This document shows, one piece after another, positions 1 to 13,000 of a DNA stretch of 64,000 nt. The DNA comes from Baylisascaris procyonis. Taxonomy: Eukaryota > Nematoda > Chromadorea > Rhabditida > Ascarididae. The stretch is taken from positions 1,566,001 through 1,630,000 of the forward strand of contig JAZARR010000059.1 in assembly GCA_037389465.1 (NCBI GenBank), in the 5' to 3' direction. The number at the start of each line of letters is the position of its first letter. The stretch's first letter is position 1. The notes below the pieces were generated by a model, which saw nothing but the letters and a program-made list of their open reading frames with translations, made no database searches and was not told the origin of the DNA. Both the position numbers and the translations under genes were made by a program.

Positions 1-315
1 GTGTCTTCTTAGCGAGGGCCGGTTTGGACCTAGCGGTGCACAGTCTGGTCGCGAAGGGGCCCGAACGTAAGGAGTGCCCGGTGCTCATTGGCGCGGGGGG
101 GCACTGTCCGTGCCAGGGCTCTCTCGGGGCGACGTCCCCCTTTCGTCGTGTTATCCCCTCCGCCTCCGCCTTACTCTTGTTGATTTGTTCCTCTTCATAA
201 AACGTTAACCTCTTCTCTTGCTGCCAGATTACATAGCATCTGGTCGAGCCTTGAAAGAGAAGGAATTTGGGAGTCCTATAGAGACAAATTAGGGTAGAGA
301 ACAAAAGCAGAGACC
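1..315 (+). repeat. Dispersed repeat, copy 1 (cut by the window edge)
   Basis: The window opens inside a G+C-rich element similar to 18379-18710 in the same orientation. Landmarks shared by both are GGTTTGGAC, GTGCCA(G/A)GGCTCT, TCGTGTTATCCCCTCC, GCATCTGGTC and AGCCTTGAAAGAGAAGG. No terminal repeats or protein domains are visible, so the repeat class is unknown. Confidence 0.85.
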
Positions 316-3300
316 CTACACTCTTACGCCGTTACTCCTCAGATGTCCAGCGTTGCGACGTAAATGAACATGTAAAATTCCCCGAGTTCACTCATGTAAT
401 CTGAATTTTTTTGACCTCTATCTCAGAAGGAAAGGAAACGAGACGTTTACAAAAGTTACGATATGTCAAGCCAATTCAGATGAAGTTGACACTTCGTAAC
501 TTCGACTACGGCCCAATTTATTGTCATCCACGGTTGAGGTTTAAATTGTAATATGATCCACCTTTCTATAACTTTCGACTGCTAGAAATCGCTGACTCAG
601 CTGCAGAACAATAAAAGATGGTATAGCTTTGAATATAGCATAATACAGCTGGAAAGATGACGGCATGATGTTGCCAGTGAGGCGATAGAGAAATGGAGAA
701 CGTGAAATAAGACGCTAAACAAATGACGCTATCTCGACAGATGTTCAGCAAAGACGGCATCATCTCGTGAAAACTTGCTATGAGGTATTTCCCCTCTCCT
801 GTGAAGAAAAGTGTCAAAAGCAATTACTTGTTTTCAGAAATTGCCTGAAAACAAGCCTCAAACAGTGCTATTTAATGCATATTTCGTCATCTTTAACAGC
901 TTTTTGAATGTTCGAATGCACTATAATAATTGAATGACACAAATACAAGAATGTTCCTGTTACACTTCAAAACAACTGTTATGGAATGTTGATGCGCTAA
1001 TAGTTCCATTCAATTAAAGTATTTACGTATTCGTGTGCCATATGAATATGCGGCATCAACCAAAGTTGCATATTTTATAAAATTTCATTTGAAAACTCGT
1101 TCACCTGCTTGCCTACCTCTTAAATGTAGTAAATAGTTGTGTGCATGCGAAGACCAACTAATGAGCGCGTACTTCTGCGTTTATTTCATAGCAGACCTAT
1201 CTTTGAAGTCATTACGTGGGGTCGCCTACTTCTTACTCCATCAACCAGTGAATGTGAACAAAGAATCTCATGAAACATTATACTTGAGTTATCGCTTGCA
1301 TCAATATCTTCGAACGAAGCCATCGCAAAACCAAAGGAAAATAGCTGAAGAAACGCACCAGAAGGATTATTATCGTATGTGTTTTGCAATATTACTTACC
1401 ATGCGAATCAGCTGCATAGTGACGAATAAATGATAAAAGATGTGCAGCAACGTATCTAAATTCTAAATGATCCGATCGCTCGTATAAAGTTTTCGCAAAT
1501 TAGCGTTTGCAATATGCATAACGGCGGTTCCGTATTTCAGCATATACGTGTGTACGTCTATATGTTGATCGCGTACTTTCAACTCGAAAACTACTGAAGC
1601 TAAAGTTACCAAATTTGATGGGTAAAATCTATACCACTGGTTCCTTTTATGTTCATCCATCAATTTCAAGGGCGAGTGCGAGCATTTGAATGTACGAAAG
1701 AAAAATTCATACACGGATAGCATTTCGATTTCACACTAGTTAGATTAGTTGCCGAAAAAGCGCCACATCGGAATGCTGTGCATATTTCATTTCTCGCTGG
1801 TTACTTGTGAAACTGGTTGGGCAGGTAAGCCTAATGCAAAAACGCAAATCGTGCCAGCACATCAGACGCATTTGTATACATATCTGTGAAAAGGTAAAAT
1901 GCAACCTGATTACTTGCAAAATGCGATCAATTTTAGGCGTTTCAATCCCTAAGATGGCATTAGAAAATGGCAGGCCTCCTTTAAATCTGGTATGGGAGGC
2001 TGTCCTGTGGTTTACATGATGCTCATTTAACTTCATTTGCCCTCAAGCCAAAACTAAGCTCATCGATGGACCGACATGCACAGACTTGCACAGACATGAC
2101 GTCTCCGTAATGGGCATTTGTAAGAAGTATAAATCTGTAAAAACACATCAACAGCAAAATAAAGTTGTAAAAGATGAGAGAGTTTGGCTATCAATTTGAG
2201 TACCATTAAGGATTCGAAGTGCATTAATTAGCCGCGAACGAATAAATAAAAAGTAGTACGACCAAAGTTCACAAGTTCATCACAAATGATCGGAAAAAAG
2301 CTCACGTTCGTTTATCGGAAACCATCAATGACAATCGGGTGATATCTGTCGGCACAGCTGCATCTCATTTTTCATTTATCTTTGCGTCTTAACACTTTAG
2401 TTCAAATTCCTCTTGTTAGTATAAATTTGCGAACTTGATCGTTTTTTCAAAAATCTAAAATGCTGTGCAGCTATGAAAAGTGGCATTTAATCCTAGTTCG
2501 CATTCTACGTAAAAATCTGCATTGATGTTCACATTTTACGGAAACATGAAAAGGTGAGCAACTCATGTTTGGATTAAATGTAAATTTCAGTCACTGCCAT
2601 CGTGCAAGCTCTGTTTTCCCACATTCTCATTGAATTTTATGAACTGAAAAAATCATACAAATTTATGAATTCTTTCATCCAGGTCTGTTTATTCAGGATG
2701 TGATTGTCAAGTTGTTGAAGCTATAATGAAGGCACTGAATAATTTGCATGCTCATCTCGCAAAATTGAAATATAAATGACAGGTATGTTCGATCGGTTTC
2801 GACTAATCAAACAATATCACCATTGTGAAGAGAAATTTATTCCCCAGTTATGAACAGATATCTTTTGGGTCGGTCTGAAGGTAGGGAGATACTTCGGGGG
2901 AGGGAGAGAGATGTCAATGAGAGGAATATGGTGAAGGCTCTCTCCTCACGTTATTGCTTTGAGCAGCTTACCTTAAAGATAATGTAAGAAGTTTATATTA
3001 TGTTTAATGGAGAATGATATTCTTCACGTCGTAGTTTAAACTCGCATTACGTCATTTGTTCAGAGAACACACACACAATTTTTGACTGGATGAAAGGATT
3101 TCGGTTGTAAAATAATAAGAAGAATATTGCAATTAATTTAATTCATTTCGCCTGGCCGCATATTATAAAAATGTCGAAGAAATAAGTGGATAAATCACTG
3201 AGAATAATCGATTCATAAAATATGATCCAGAAGAGTGCGACATCCTGGCTGACATTCGTTCTCCTCTCACGAATAGTTGCATCTATTTCGTGAAAAAAAG

Positions 3301-6300
3301 AAATGAGAAAAAAAATTTTTTCTCCATCATCGTTCTCGTTAGAGTTTATCGCTACAGCACGGATTGTTAAACTGAAAAGCTCAATTTCAAAAGTGCTAGA
3401 TGTAATGGAAGGCCTCAACGATATAACCGTCTGCCGAGTTCGTTAACTCGGAATCCATGCAGGAATAAATATTTCTAATTGAGATGAGTTTATTCGGTGG
3501 TTTAATTATGCTTGTGGATAACCGTCGCCAAGTGTATATCATCAACTGAATATGGCTGTAAACATGCACGCATCCGTAAAATAAAGCAAATAAATGAGTC
3601 CTTGCTTTGTTGCAAAAGACGATTTAATATGTAAAATGTAAATACAGCTGTTGAAAATTAATAAATTCCTCATTCAGAAGTTACTGAACAATTTTAGATC
3701 GCCCGCTTTCTCGTCATGCTGCTGATTCCATGATTGAATTCCACCTTCCAGGTGCGGAAAATAACATCCCGAAAATTTTATGCATAAACTCGAACTAAGA
3801 AGGAAATGTTGCCTTTGTAAAAGTAAACGCTTTTCGCATGGAGTTCATGGAAGAAGTTGAGCATAAATATTGCTGTTTTCTGAACTGAGCCGCTGTTGTT
3901 TTCGTCGCACATAGAGGTGATTTCTTAGGCGGACAATTCTAACGCAACAACACCTATAAGTGCACTTTGCGGCAAGTTAATGTGAAGTGTAAAGTTGGTT
4001 TGTCACTAAGGCAGAACGAGCACAATACCGCTAAAGGGCGCATGAAAATGTTGAGCACACAGTCTGCTAGAGCCAATTGTTGGAAATTACCATAAGATAA
4101 AACGATAAACTGTAGCCAATAATAATGAAGCGGAAATCATCAAACTGTCAAAAATTTATAGCAAAAGCGAATAATGGAAAACACATTTTTGTCATTTAGT
4201 ATGGAATGAAAATATTCAAAAGTTGTCAGAAAGCAAAGTAATATTTGGTTGAAGGATAGACAATTGCAGTTGTTGTCGGAGCTGACGATTTGCTCGACCA
4301 TAATTCACCACATGTTTTTTCTTTTTGTTGATCTTTGGACGACGAGCAATCGAAAATTTGACATGTCACGTGGTTAATCGTGCATCATGCAATCATTATC
4401 GTTTTCATTAAACAGCGATCGGAAACGCTTTCTTCACTCGTCACCATCCAAACAATAACATCATTTTAAACATTCGTTCTTTTTTTAGAATGGTGATGAC
4501 AGAATTCGTTGCGATGAAATGATAGAAGTTACGTCTAAAATTGCATTGGCTCATTAAGCAATACTTTATAGCAATTAGGAGCATAATTGGCTCGCACTAC
4601 CATCCGAGATGGATTGTACTGCTAATCCACTTTAATGATCCCTCACGTGCTCTAGATAAGCTCTAGTTAACACTGAAATATTAACAACTTCGATGAATTT
4701 GCCCACTGTGCTTGTCATATCCGATACATTGTGTGGTCGGTGCAATTATTCATGTCACAGTGTTCACCATGCCATTTTACAACCATTTCTTACTTCTGTA
4801 TACAGATACCATAGAAATGAAAGAGCACTTAGAAAATGCGAGGTCTAGCAAAAAAAAGCTTTACTAATACCAATTTCTTATTGTCGTCACCTATGCACTC
4901 TGAGGTAAATAACAATCGAATATGCAACAATGTGACACATTCATTTATTGTGCAGGATATTTCCCATAAACTGTTGCATATTGCGGGAGCAGAAATTAAC
5001 AAATTTGCAGAATAAGGTCATCCTTGCAATTGGAACAGAAATAATTGAATCGAGATATGAGTGTCGTGTCAATAAAACAGCAAATTATCTTAGAGATGTG
5101 ACGACTGCAATAGCGTCTTCTGCTTCCATTTCATCCAAGGCTTTTTGGGAGTGAGGCAGTGGTGCTTCATGCGAGGCTTGCTTGACAAAAGCAAAATTTT
5201 GGCTGCTACGTTTTTCTTCTCTTGCCATTCGAAGTTTGAAATTCATATAAATTCAAATATTTTTAATTCATATATCATCTCGAAGGGAAGAGTGTGAAGC
5301 GGAGGCAGGGAAGGTGAATAAATAAATGGTACCCCATAAAAGAATCAAAATCATTTCAACATGAAGTGCGATTGCATTCTTGATGGATTGTATTCTAGGA
5401 CAAATTGTGCATATGGCTTGTTATGCATATGGCTTGTTAGGTAATAAACGAAAAGCAACTAATGCACGGAATCGACGCTCGTGCACGCCATGCGGTAGTA
5501 GTTTCAAATTAGTAGCGAGATGGCACAACTGTTATTGAACACCGAATATATGATCACGAGAAATTGTTTGTTCTGCGCCCCGAGAATTTGTATTTTCATA
5601 AAACAAAATACATGCGACGCACACGAGAAATATGATGGGAGGTTAAGGATTTTTAGTTGTAAAAATGATTCGTTTGGGGGCTTATTAGTAAGAAAAATGA
5701 AAAGAGGGAGGTTTATTGTAGTTCTATTTGGCGTATCTTAGAAGACTATTGAGGCTACTGCTGTGATATTGACGATCTGAACAAATGGTTGCTTAGCAAA
5801 TGATTCTTCAGTGTTTTCCACCGCTATCCTTTCACATCAGTCGTCATATATTTCTCACTTGCAATCAATGACCAACATAATCTTCTCACAGTGATTGCTT
5901 TCATGCATGAGTGGATAGTTCACTGCATTTGAAAATTGAAGGTTTTATGCGAGGAAGGCATCTATCATTTCTTTGGAGTTACTGTAACGATTTCAGGATG
6001 TATTTCCCACATAGTACCAATTAGTGGCTGTTCCAAATTTCACGTCTTTGAAAAGAAAATGCATTTTCAGTGAAAACTGCTTCGAGACTGGAGGCACATT
6101 CTCACGGTTTTCATGTGCTTTAAGTCAAGTAATATCACTAGCGGCGTTGATGAAAAATTACCATTAATCACTGTCAACAGTCTTTCAATACAAGTCGTCC
6201 TTTCATTGTGAGCAATCAGAGGTCCGGACGATTTCATGCGCTTTTGCTACCGAAGCCCGAACGACTATTTAAAGATTGCTTCTATGAACAGCAATAACTG

Positions 6301-8905
6301 CGTATTGTGCCTGCATATAAGAGAAAAGTTAAGTTTCAAATTAAATCATCCGTAAAATCCACTGGGCCGAATTCGTTGACTGTGAAATACCCGCAACCGG
6401 TCAGATGAACGATCATAGCCAAGCTCACCTAGTATTTCATTCATTTTTAATCTACAAGTAGCCACTAATAGCTATCGTTATATCAAACACTGTGGGCGAA
6501 TTATTCAAATTTAACAAATTCACTGCGTCCAGCTTTATTATTTCTTCATTTCCATGCGATTGCATACATGAAAATGTGCTCAAGCGCACCAATAATTTAA
6601 GGGGCGGTGGTGAATGCGACGATTGCATCATGCACGAAGAAAAATTTTATTGTGCCGTGAACGGTCATTTACGTGAACAGTGGATGCACCTGACTCACTG
6701 ACTCACGGGCGCATGACTTTTGTGCTCCTGCAACAAACAAACGCGCCTCATTGTGACGGTTGATTAAGACAGGTTTTTCATCACGCGAACAGGTACTTTA
6801 TCCTTCAACGAAACATGTTACATGCAGCGAAAGATCACCAAAAACAATTTTTCTTAGGTGAAATGAACTCTAATTGTCACCTCCCATGAACACATTTCTT
6901 AATCACTCAACAATTTCCGATTTTTTAGTCGTCGGCGATCTTTTCTTGAGCACAATATTGGCAAAACACCTTATGAACGCTCAAACATGTGACTTAAGGA
7001 ATACCCTAATTTTGACCTCTATCACCGAGTGTTTTTATCGTCATAAAATATTTTCGAAGCGTTCAGAGAATCATAGTGAATTAGCAATGAGTACAATAAT
7101 TCAGTTATGCACCGATGAAGTACAGATAAATCATTGCCTCGAAGCCACCCACAAAGAGGACAATGTCCTCTAATTGAAATGCGAGGGGAGAAAATTTACG
7201 TTCCCAACGTTATCAGTTTTTAATTTCACTGAGACATTGTGTATATGCGTTCGCTAATCGATCAAACAAAGCTCAACGATGACTGGAAACTTCATCAAAT
7301 AAGTCAGCTCGCCACTCATTCCATCAAATGGAATCGGAAGGATTCATCGCAAAGTGATAGAAATTTCATGAGCAAAAGTCGAGATTCTTGAAACCGATGG
7401 CAGAATACTGCATGAAATTGCATCGATAACCTGAGTAAAAAGATTCGTTTCTCAGCCTGCGCGTGGAAAAATATGCAAAAAACTTGGGAACTAAACGCAA
7501 AAGACGGACAGGAAGCAAATCTTGTTGGCAATTTTTCAAAGGTCGTGGTGCCCTCTATAATCTATTCCATGCTTCCAAGATGTACAACAGAAGTGAGAAT
7601 GTAGAAAACATTGTTCGTGCAAATAGATCATGAAATTTGAGGTTGAAAAAACTTCTGAAGCCAACCTCAACCTCGAAACCTCTCTCCTTATTTAGTGGCT
7701 GCCTCCAAAGATCGTCTGGAAGGAGAAAACATTCAGGTTGAAAGGTATTGTTGGAAGAAATTTCACTAATACTGGCTTAGCGAAATTGGGATAAACGACG
7801 ACCGATCCGCTCCCCTTTGGGTCTTTTTCTCCCCCCTTCCCCCTCTCCATGATGTCCTATTATAAAAACACTCCCTACAACTCACTTAGTGAAAGATGTG
7901 GAAGAAAATTTAGTGTTCGCCATCACATGATCGGTTTTCTTGCTTGCTGAGCTGGAGATGCTGAAATGGACACGTTTACAACTGTTGTAAGGTGACAACT
8001 TGATTTGCATCCCGTTTATAATTTCATCGGAAATGACTAATAGCCCTCTAAAAAATTATTCCCCTTTCAATGAAGACTGATCCCTGATGCTAACTCGTTC
8101 ATCACTACGGTTCTATCTTCTTGCTCTTCGAATAAGCAGGTGACACTGCATCGGTGAAACGTAAAAGTGCAAAGCTACCTCGAGCTTCTCGATGATTTGA
8201 TTAGTAGAAACATTACACCGTTCTTTCAGTACAATTATATCCTCTTGATTTGCTTACTATACATTAATGCAAATTTGATCCACTGTTCTTGGTTCAGTTA
8301 CTATGACAACAAATCACATTATGGATGAAATCTTGTTTTCATAAGACTGAGGCAAACACTTAAATGAATGCGTTCTTTTCAGTTCCATGTGCTGTTTACG
8401 TTTATGAAAACGATTGAAATTTCATCACTATACTAGTAACGGACTACAATCGGTGACCATGAGTCAGAATTACATTGCAAGTATTTTTTTATATCTTAGG
8501 GAAATCAGATACCTTATCATGAGAGAGACTTTCCACCGTATAACTCAAAAATCAATTTAACTCTCGACAGTTGCCCTTTTCAATCATGCGTCCGTGTTCC
8601 AAAGCGTTAATTATTCGTTTCAATTTCAGTGTTGAACAATAAAAAGTGCCGAAAAAGTTTCCCTTTGGCTACAAGACCTTTCCTCCAGAGTTCCGACACA
8701 AAACAATGGGAAAGTTCACTTTTGAGGTGTTAAGCAGTTTAGCTCTTGTCCGTTTTCCCGAGGCATTCGGCCATGAAACATTATACAGGTTATTCGTTTT
8801 ATCACGAAATAACGATAAGCTTGAAAGAATCCACATAGTTAAATGCGAACACTCAAGCAATAGAGGCAACACATTTGTTCGTGTGGCACGCATAATATTT
8901 CACAC
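316..8905. other. Gene-free stretch left of unc-3
   Basis: I found no exon with recognisable homology. Open frames are short, lack splice-consistent partners and overlap randomly on both strands. The base composition is A+T-rich, like the introns of the neighbouring genes. A pyrimidine-rich tract lies around 7825-7850, and a 16-bp tandem duplication at 5408-5439. The start of an unrelated gene cannot be excluded. Confidence 0.5.
5408..5439 (+). repeat. Perfect 16-bp tandem duplication
   Basis: TGCATATGGCTTGTTA occurs twice back to back. The region is otherwise featureless and without a gene. Confidence 0.9.
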
Positions 8906-9195
8906 ATTATCACAAAGATTAACACTATGGTGTCGAAGAGATCAGTGGATTTTATCACCGGAACCTCGTAAGCACTGTCCATTTTCAGTTACGAATTGGA
9001 AAATGCTCTTGTTTTTTCGAGTTCTCCTCAACAATGCTCAGGATTCGTTCTGCACTCTCTTACGCAAATACCAATCAAAATTCAAACTGCCGAGACTTAT
9101 CAGGAAATCGTTGCAACGAACTCAAATAAACACCGATTCAGAATGACTGTATTTAAAGAAATTTGGATTCGGATTTTCCCGGATTTCAATCCCAA
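8906..9195 (+). repeat. Local duplication, copy A (~290 bp)
   Basis: This stretch is clearly similar, with scattered substitutions and small gaps, to 9560-9846 in the same orientation about 650 bp away. Shared landmarks are the ACTATGGTGT block, a GAATTGGA block, a TTTTTTCGA block and the final CGGATTTC/CGGATTCC block. It lies 3' of unc-3. A 166-codon open frame crosses it, but it starts with GTG and is not kept in copy B, so I do not call a gene. Confidence 0.85.
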
Positions 9196-9559
9196 AATCA
9201 CTGGATTTCAAGGGATTTTTGTAGTCTCGGCTTACTTTCCCAAAAACCTGAATCACATTTTTAGCAGCCAGCACTAGGACATAGTAACGTAGCAACTTCG
9301 TGCGACTGATTTCTAGTGCGCCATAAGAGTAGCTTATTGTCGGTGAAATAAAGATACATTTTATAGACAATTCTTTGATATCCGGCCACTAAAACTGGAG
9401 CGGCTGACTATATTCAAACAAAGTACCGCTTAATACAGGAGAATAGTTAGCACAGGCAATGACATTTAAAACATTTCTTATGCTCATAGATTGTAGAACT
9501 GTGCAAGAGAAGTGGACCATTTCAACAAAATATGCATCCTCATTTTCATTATTTGAATA

Positions 9560-9846
9560 TTATTACGAAGGTCAATACTATGGTGTAGGAGAGATCAGTT
9601 GACTTTACTACCGAAAGTTCGAAAGAAATTTTCGCCTTCGATTGCGAATTGGAGAAATCTCCTGTTTTTTCGAACTTCCGTTTGTAATGCTCAGCACTCT
9701 TTCAGCGTTCTCTTGAGCAAATAGCATTCAAAATTCAAAATGCCGAAACGTATGAGGAAAGCCTTGCGACGAACTTAAATAAGCAACGATTCAAAATGGT
9801 TTTATCTACGAAGTTTGTATCCAGAGTTTTCTCGGATTCCAGTCCC
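9560..9846 (+). repeat. Local duplication, copy B (~290 bp)
   Basis: This is the direct-orientation partner of 8906-9195. It ends just before the presumed unc-3 poly(A) signal and so abuts or overlaps the 3' end of that transcription unit. The divergence between copies is visible by eye (roughly a quarter of sites), so the event is not recent. Confidence 0.85.
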
Positions 9847-9853
9847 GGCCGCA

Positions 9854-9859
9854 TTTATT
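9854..9859 (-). terminator. Candidate poly(A) signal of unc-3
   Basis: An AATAAA hexamer on the minus strand lies about 190 nt after the unc-3 stop codon (10047-10049). It is the nearest canonical signal I found downstream. It sits directly beside the second copy of the local duplication (9560-9846). Confidence 0.45.
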
Positions 9860-10046
9860 CACAGATAATAACGAACAGGCCGAGCTTGTCGAATTGCCAA
9901 AGCACAGAGAAGTATTCAGTTAAAATTAATGGGTGATCTGAGAAGGAGGAAAGGCGTGAAGATAAAGAGAATTATGCGGTAATAATAAATTTAGTACAAG
10001 TGAAAGCAATCGATTATTACTTTAACATGAGCCGTTTCGTGACTGT

Positions 10047-13000
10047 CTAAGCGAGCCTCGTCGTTGTTTGCAGCGAAGCCGTGAACGGATTGACAGCTCC
10101 AAATGGTGCAAAGCCTGAACAAAAACAAGTTAGTAATCTCTTTCGATAGCAAGCAACATGCCTAGCACAAGATCGTTATTTTTATCAATGCTATCATTCG
10201 TAATTTGCATAACCTACTGCAGTAGAAACATATTGTTGTGACCCAATTCATTATTATAATACCCTAAGCTTCTGCGAAATGCATCGTATTGATGCATTAT
10301 TATCGTCAGATGAATTGAATGAAACAATACATTTCCCATGAACAGCTATTTTCTCCACCTCGCTTTTTGCACTTCATCTTTTAATGCACTTAGAAGAAGG
10401 CCATTGCTTTTGCGGTAACTTTCAGAACACCTTTGGAAAAATTTATTACTTAACGAGACACATTTCGTAGAAACAGTTTACATGCGACGCCGAAAACGAC
10501 AATCCTTGAATGCTCTTCTTTTACGAACGATAAATGACTTTTGCTGATCATTAAACTCTCTACGAGATTTCGCACATTTTATATGGGCGCCGATTATTTG
10601 CTATTTCATCCAGTCATGACAAGTTTCTGATAGCATCTCATGTTATGCAAGTTCCACACAGCATTCCCTACGGCTTGGAAAACAATCGATATTTCATAGA
10701 CTACGATCTCTCGCACTGAAAATTGCTCCAATCAATTGAAAAGCTTTGCTCATAAGCCTGAAAATTGCAGAGATATCTCTGTTACCATTTCTTTTTCAAT
10801 CTCTCGGCAATATGCCAAATAGGTGGCCGCTAAAAAATACCCTTCATTATGCTGGCACAATATAGCGAATTACTTCTCAGCGATTTTGAGGCAATGTTTC
10901 CAACTTTCCTTTCATCTCAACGTCATCGACTTAGGACGTTTCGGCTAATTCATAGCAATTAACCCTGTTCATTGTGATTTTCTTTTTCAGTATCATTTCA
11001 GTCAAAAGAGCAAAACGAAGCAAACTGTCGTAGCCAATGATTTACAGAAAGGAAGTTGATAAAGTCAAAGTCCCTGCTCTTGAGCTAGGACGGTCCTGTA
11101 TAATGAGATATAATCTTTGCTGGGTGGTACCTTGTAGTACATACTGTGCAATAAACGACAGGAAGTCTAGTCGTAATGTTGCAAATGTTGTAAGCAATAT
11201 AAAAAGCTACCCCCAGCAAGCCATAACAAATGAAAGGAAGGACTACTCGAAATTGGTCAATGGGAATTTTTTTAACCTATTACAGAGAAGTTATAGGTGA
11301 AAAGCGCATGATGCTAAAACAAAGCTCCTTTGAGATCATTAAAAATCGTGTGAAAATTATTCTTTCTTTCTGATCACTAGAGAAAGGTAAAAGTGAAGTG
11401 TGAAGAAAAATATACTTGAAGGAGCGTTGAGGAATTGCGCCGCAGGCGATGCGCTCATAGAAGCCGAATAGGTTCCTTGATAAACAGCGGATGAAACGGC
11501 ACCACCATAAGTGGGCAAAGTGCGCGGAGATGTGTGAGAACGGGCATAATCTGGAATTGCCGACAGCAGGACATAGTGAGATTGCTTTTTGCGCATATCG
11601 ATGCACAACGGCTTTTTATCTGTTCCTCACGAGCGAATCCGATTTTACATATGTATGTGTATGTGATTGTATGTACGTGCTGATTTTTCATTTAAGGATA
11701 AGAGTTATCCGTTTAATAGACGAGGAACTTCATAGTGCTCATGGTGGTGCTTAATAAACTTAGGTCACCATTATTCTAATCCAAATGTGGAATCCCGCTT
11801 TCGCTGTTTCATGATGCTGGGCAAGATTGCCGATGGGCAATCGGTTGCATCGTCGCTTTCAGAAAAACGAAGTATCATATCGCAGCAGTTGTCCTATTTT
11901 AAAATACCGAAATAAGTTAAAGCAAAAAATACAACGCAGATTAATAAGACTGCCATCTCGTATGGTTGGGGTAAAGATTGAAAATTTTGAGGGATAGGCT
12001 TCCCATGGGTGGGAGTAGAGAGAACATTTCAAAGAAAACATTGTGCTTCGTAAATTTCCCAGAAACTGACGGCAATATGCCGAAAGAATGTCAAATACCG
12101 ATTTCAGTACGACAATCATATTACCACCGATGTCTAACATTTTTCTTGATTATAGTAAACCTGTCAGGCGATTGCTACATAAAGATGCAATACGCTTATA
12201 AATAAACCTTGGCAGCCGCAATCAGTGAAATGCCTGAAAAAATTTTCTCACGGTAATGCTCTATTTCCATTGTTTCTTAGGAATGTAGTAAATCCACAGC
12301 CCAAGAAAGCCTGGGGCATCAAACGATGCTAATATAGAGTGCATCATATGAGTGCTTAGCATGATACTTCCAACGAAGCCATGAAGCATGAACATGCTGA
12401 AAGGCCCTTCGCTCGCTTCGTGCGGCTGTAAACTTGGCTATTTATGAGCTACAAAAAACGAGAGTTATGTCTAGGTTCGACATATAACTACGTGGTGGTT
12501 TCTCCCGGTGCTGCCGAACCAAAAATAACGTTAGAAATTAGTAGGTACCAGAGAAAAAAGTGGCAAAAAGTGGTAGTTGGAATCATTGCTATACAAAGAG
12601 CTAAAGAGCCGGTAACTCACTCTGCATCCCACAGTAGGTTATTAACGCGTGTAGCCAACCAACACAGCAAATTCAAAGCATTTAGCTCGATCACAGCATG
12701 CATCGAGAACAATTCTTATGCGACTAATTATAAACCCTCGAATACTGTTTACATCCGCACTTAATTCCAAATGATCCTATCCATCACGTTGTGAAGAAAT
12801 CCCCCCATCCACTACGACCTCTACCTCAGAAAGAGGATCAAAGAGTGAAGAACTTTGCTTCCTCTCCTCGCAATCCATTTCGCCTCACAAATCTTCCTCT
12901 GGATTTTCTTATGGAAAAGACAATAGTGGACCAACCAAAACCAACCGGCATTCGCGTCGAACTGTGCGGTGTAAGCTGATGCGTAGTGTGACAACTGATC

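Noticed and set aside
3480..3520. Spliced-leader RNA gene
   Set aside because: GGTTTAATTA matches the start of SL1, but the rest of the leader does not follow.
8646..9146. 166-codon plus-strand open frame
   Set aside because: It starts with GTG, has no recognisable domain, and the frame is not kept in the duplicated copy at 9560-9846.
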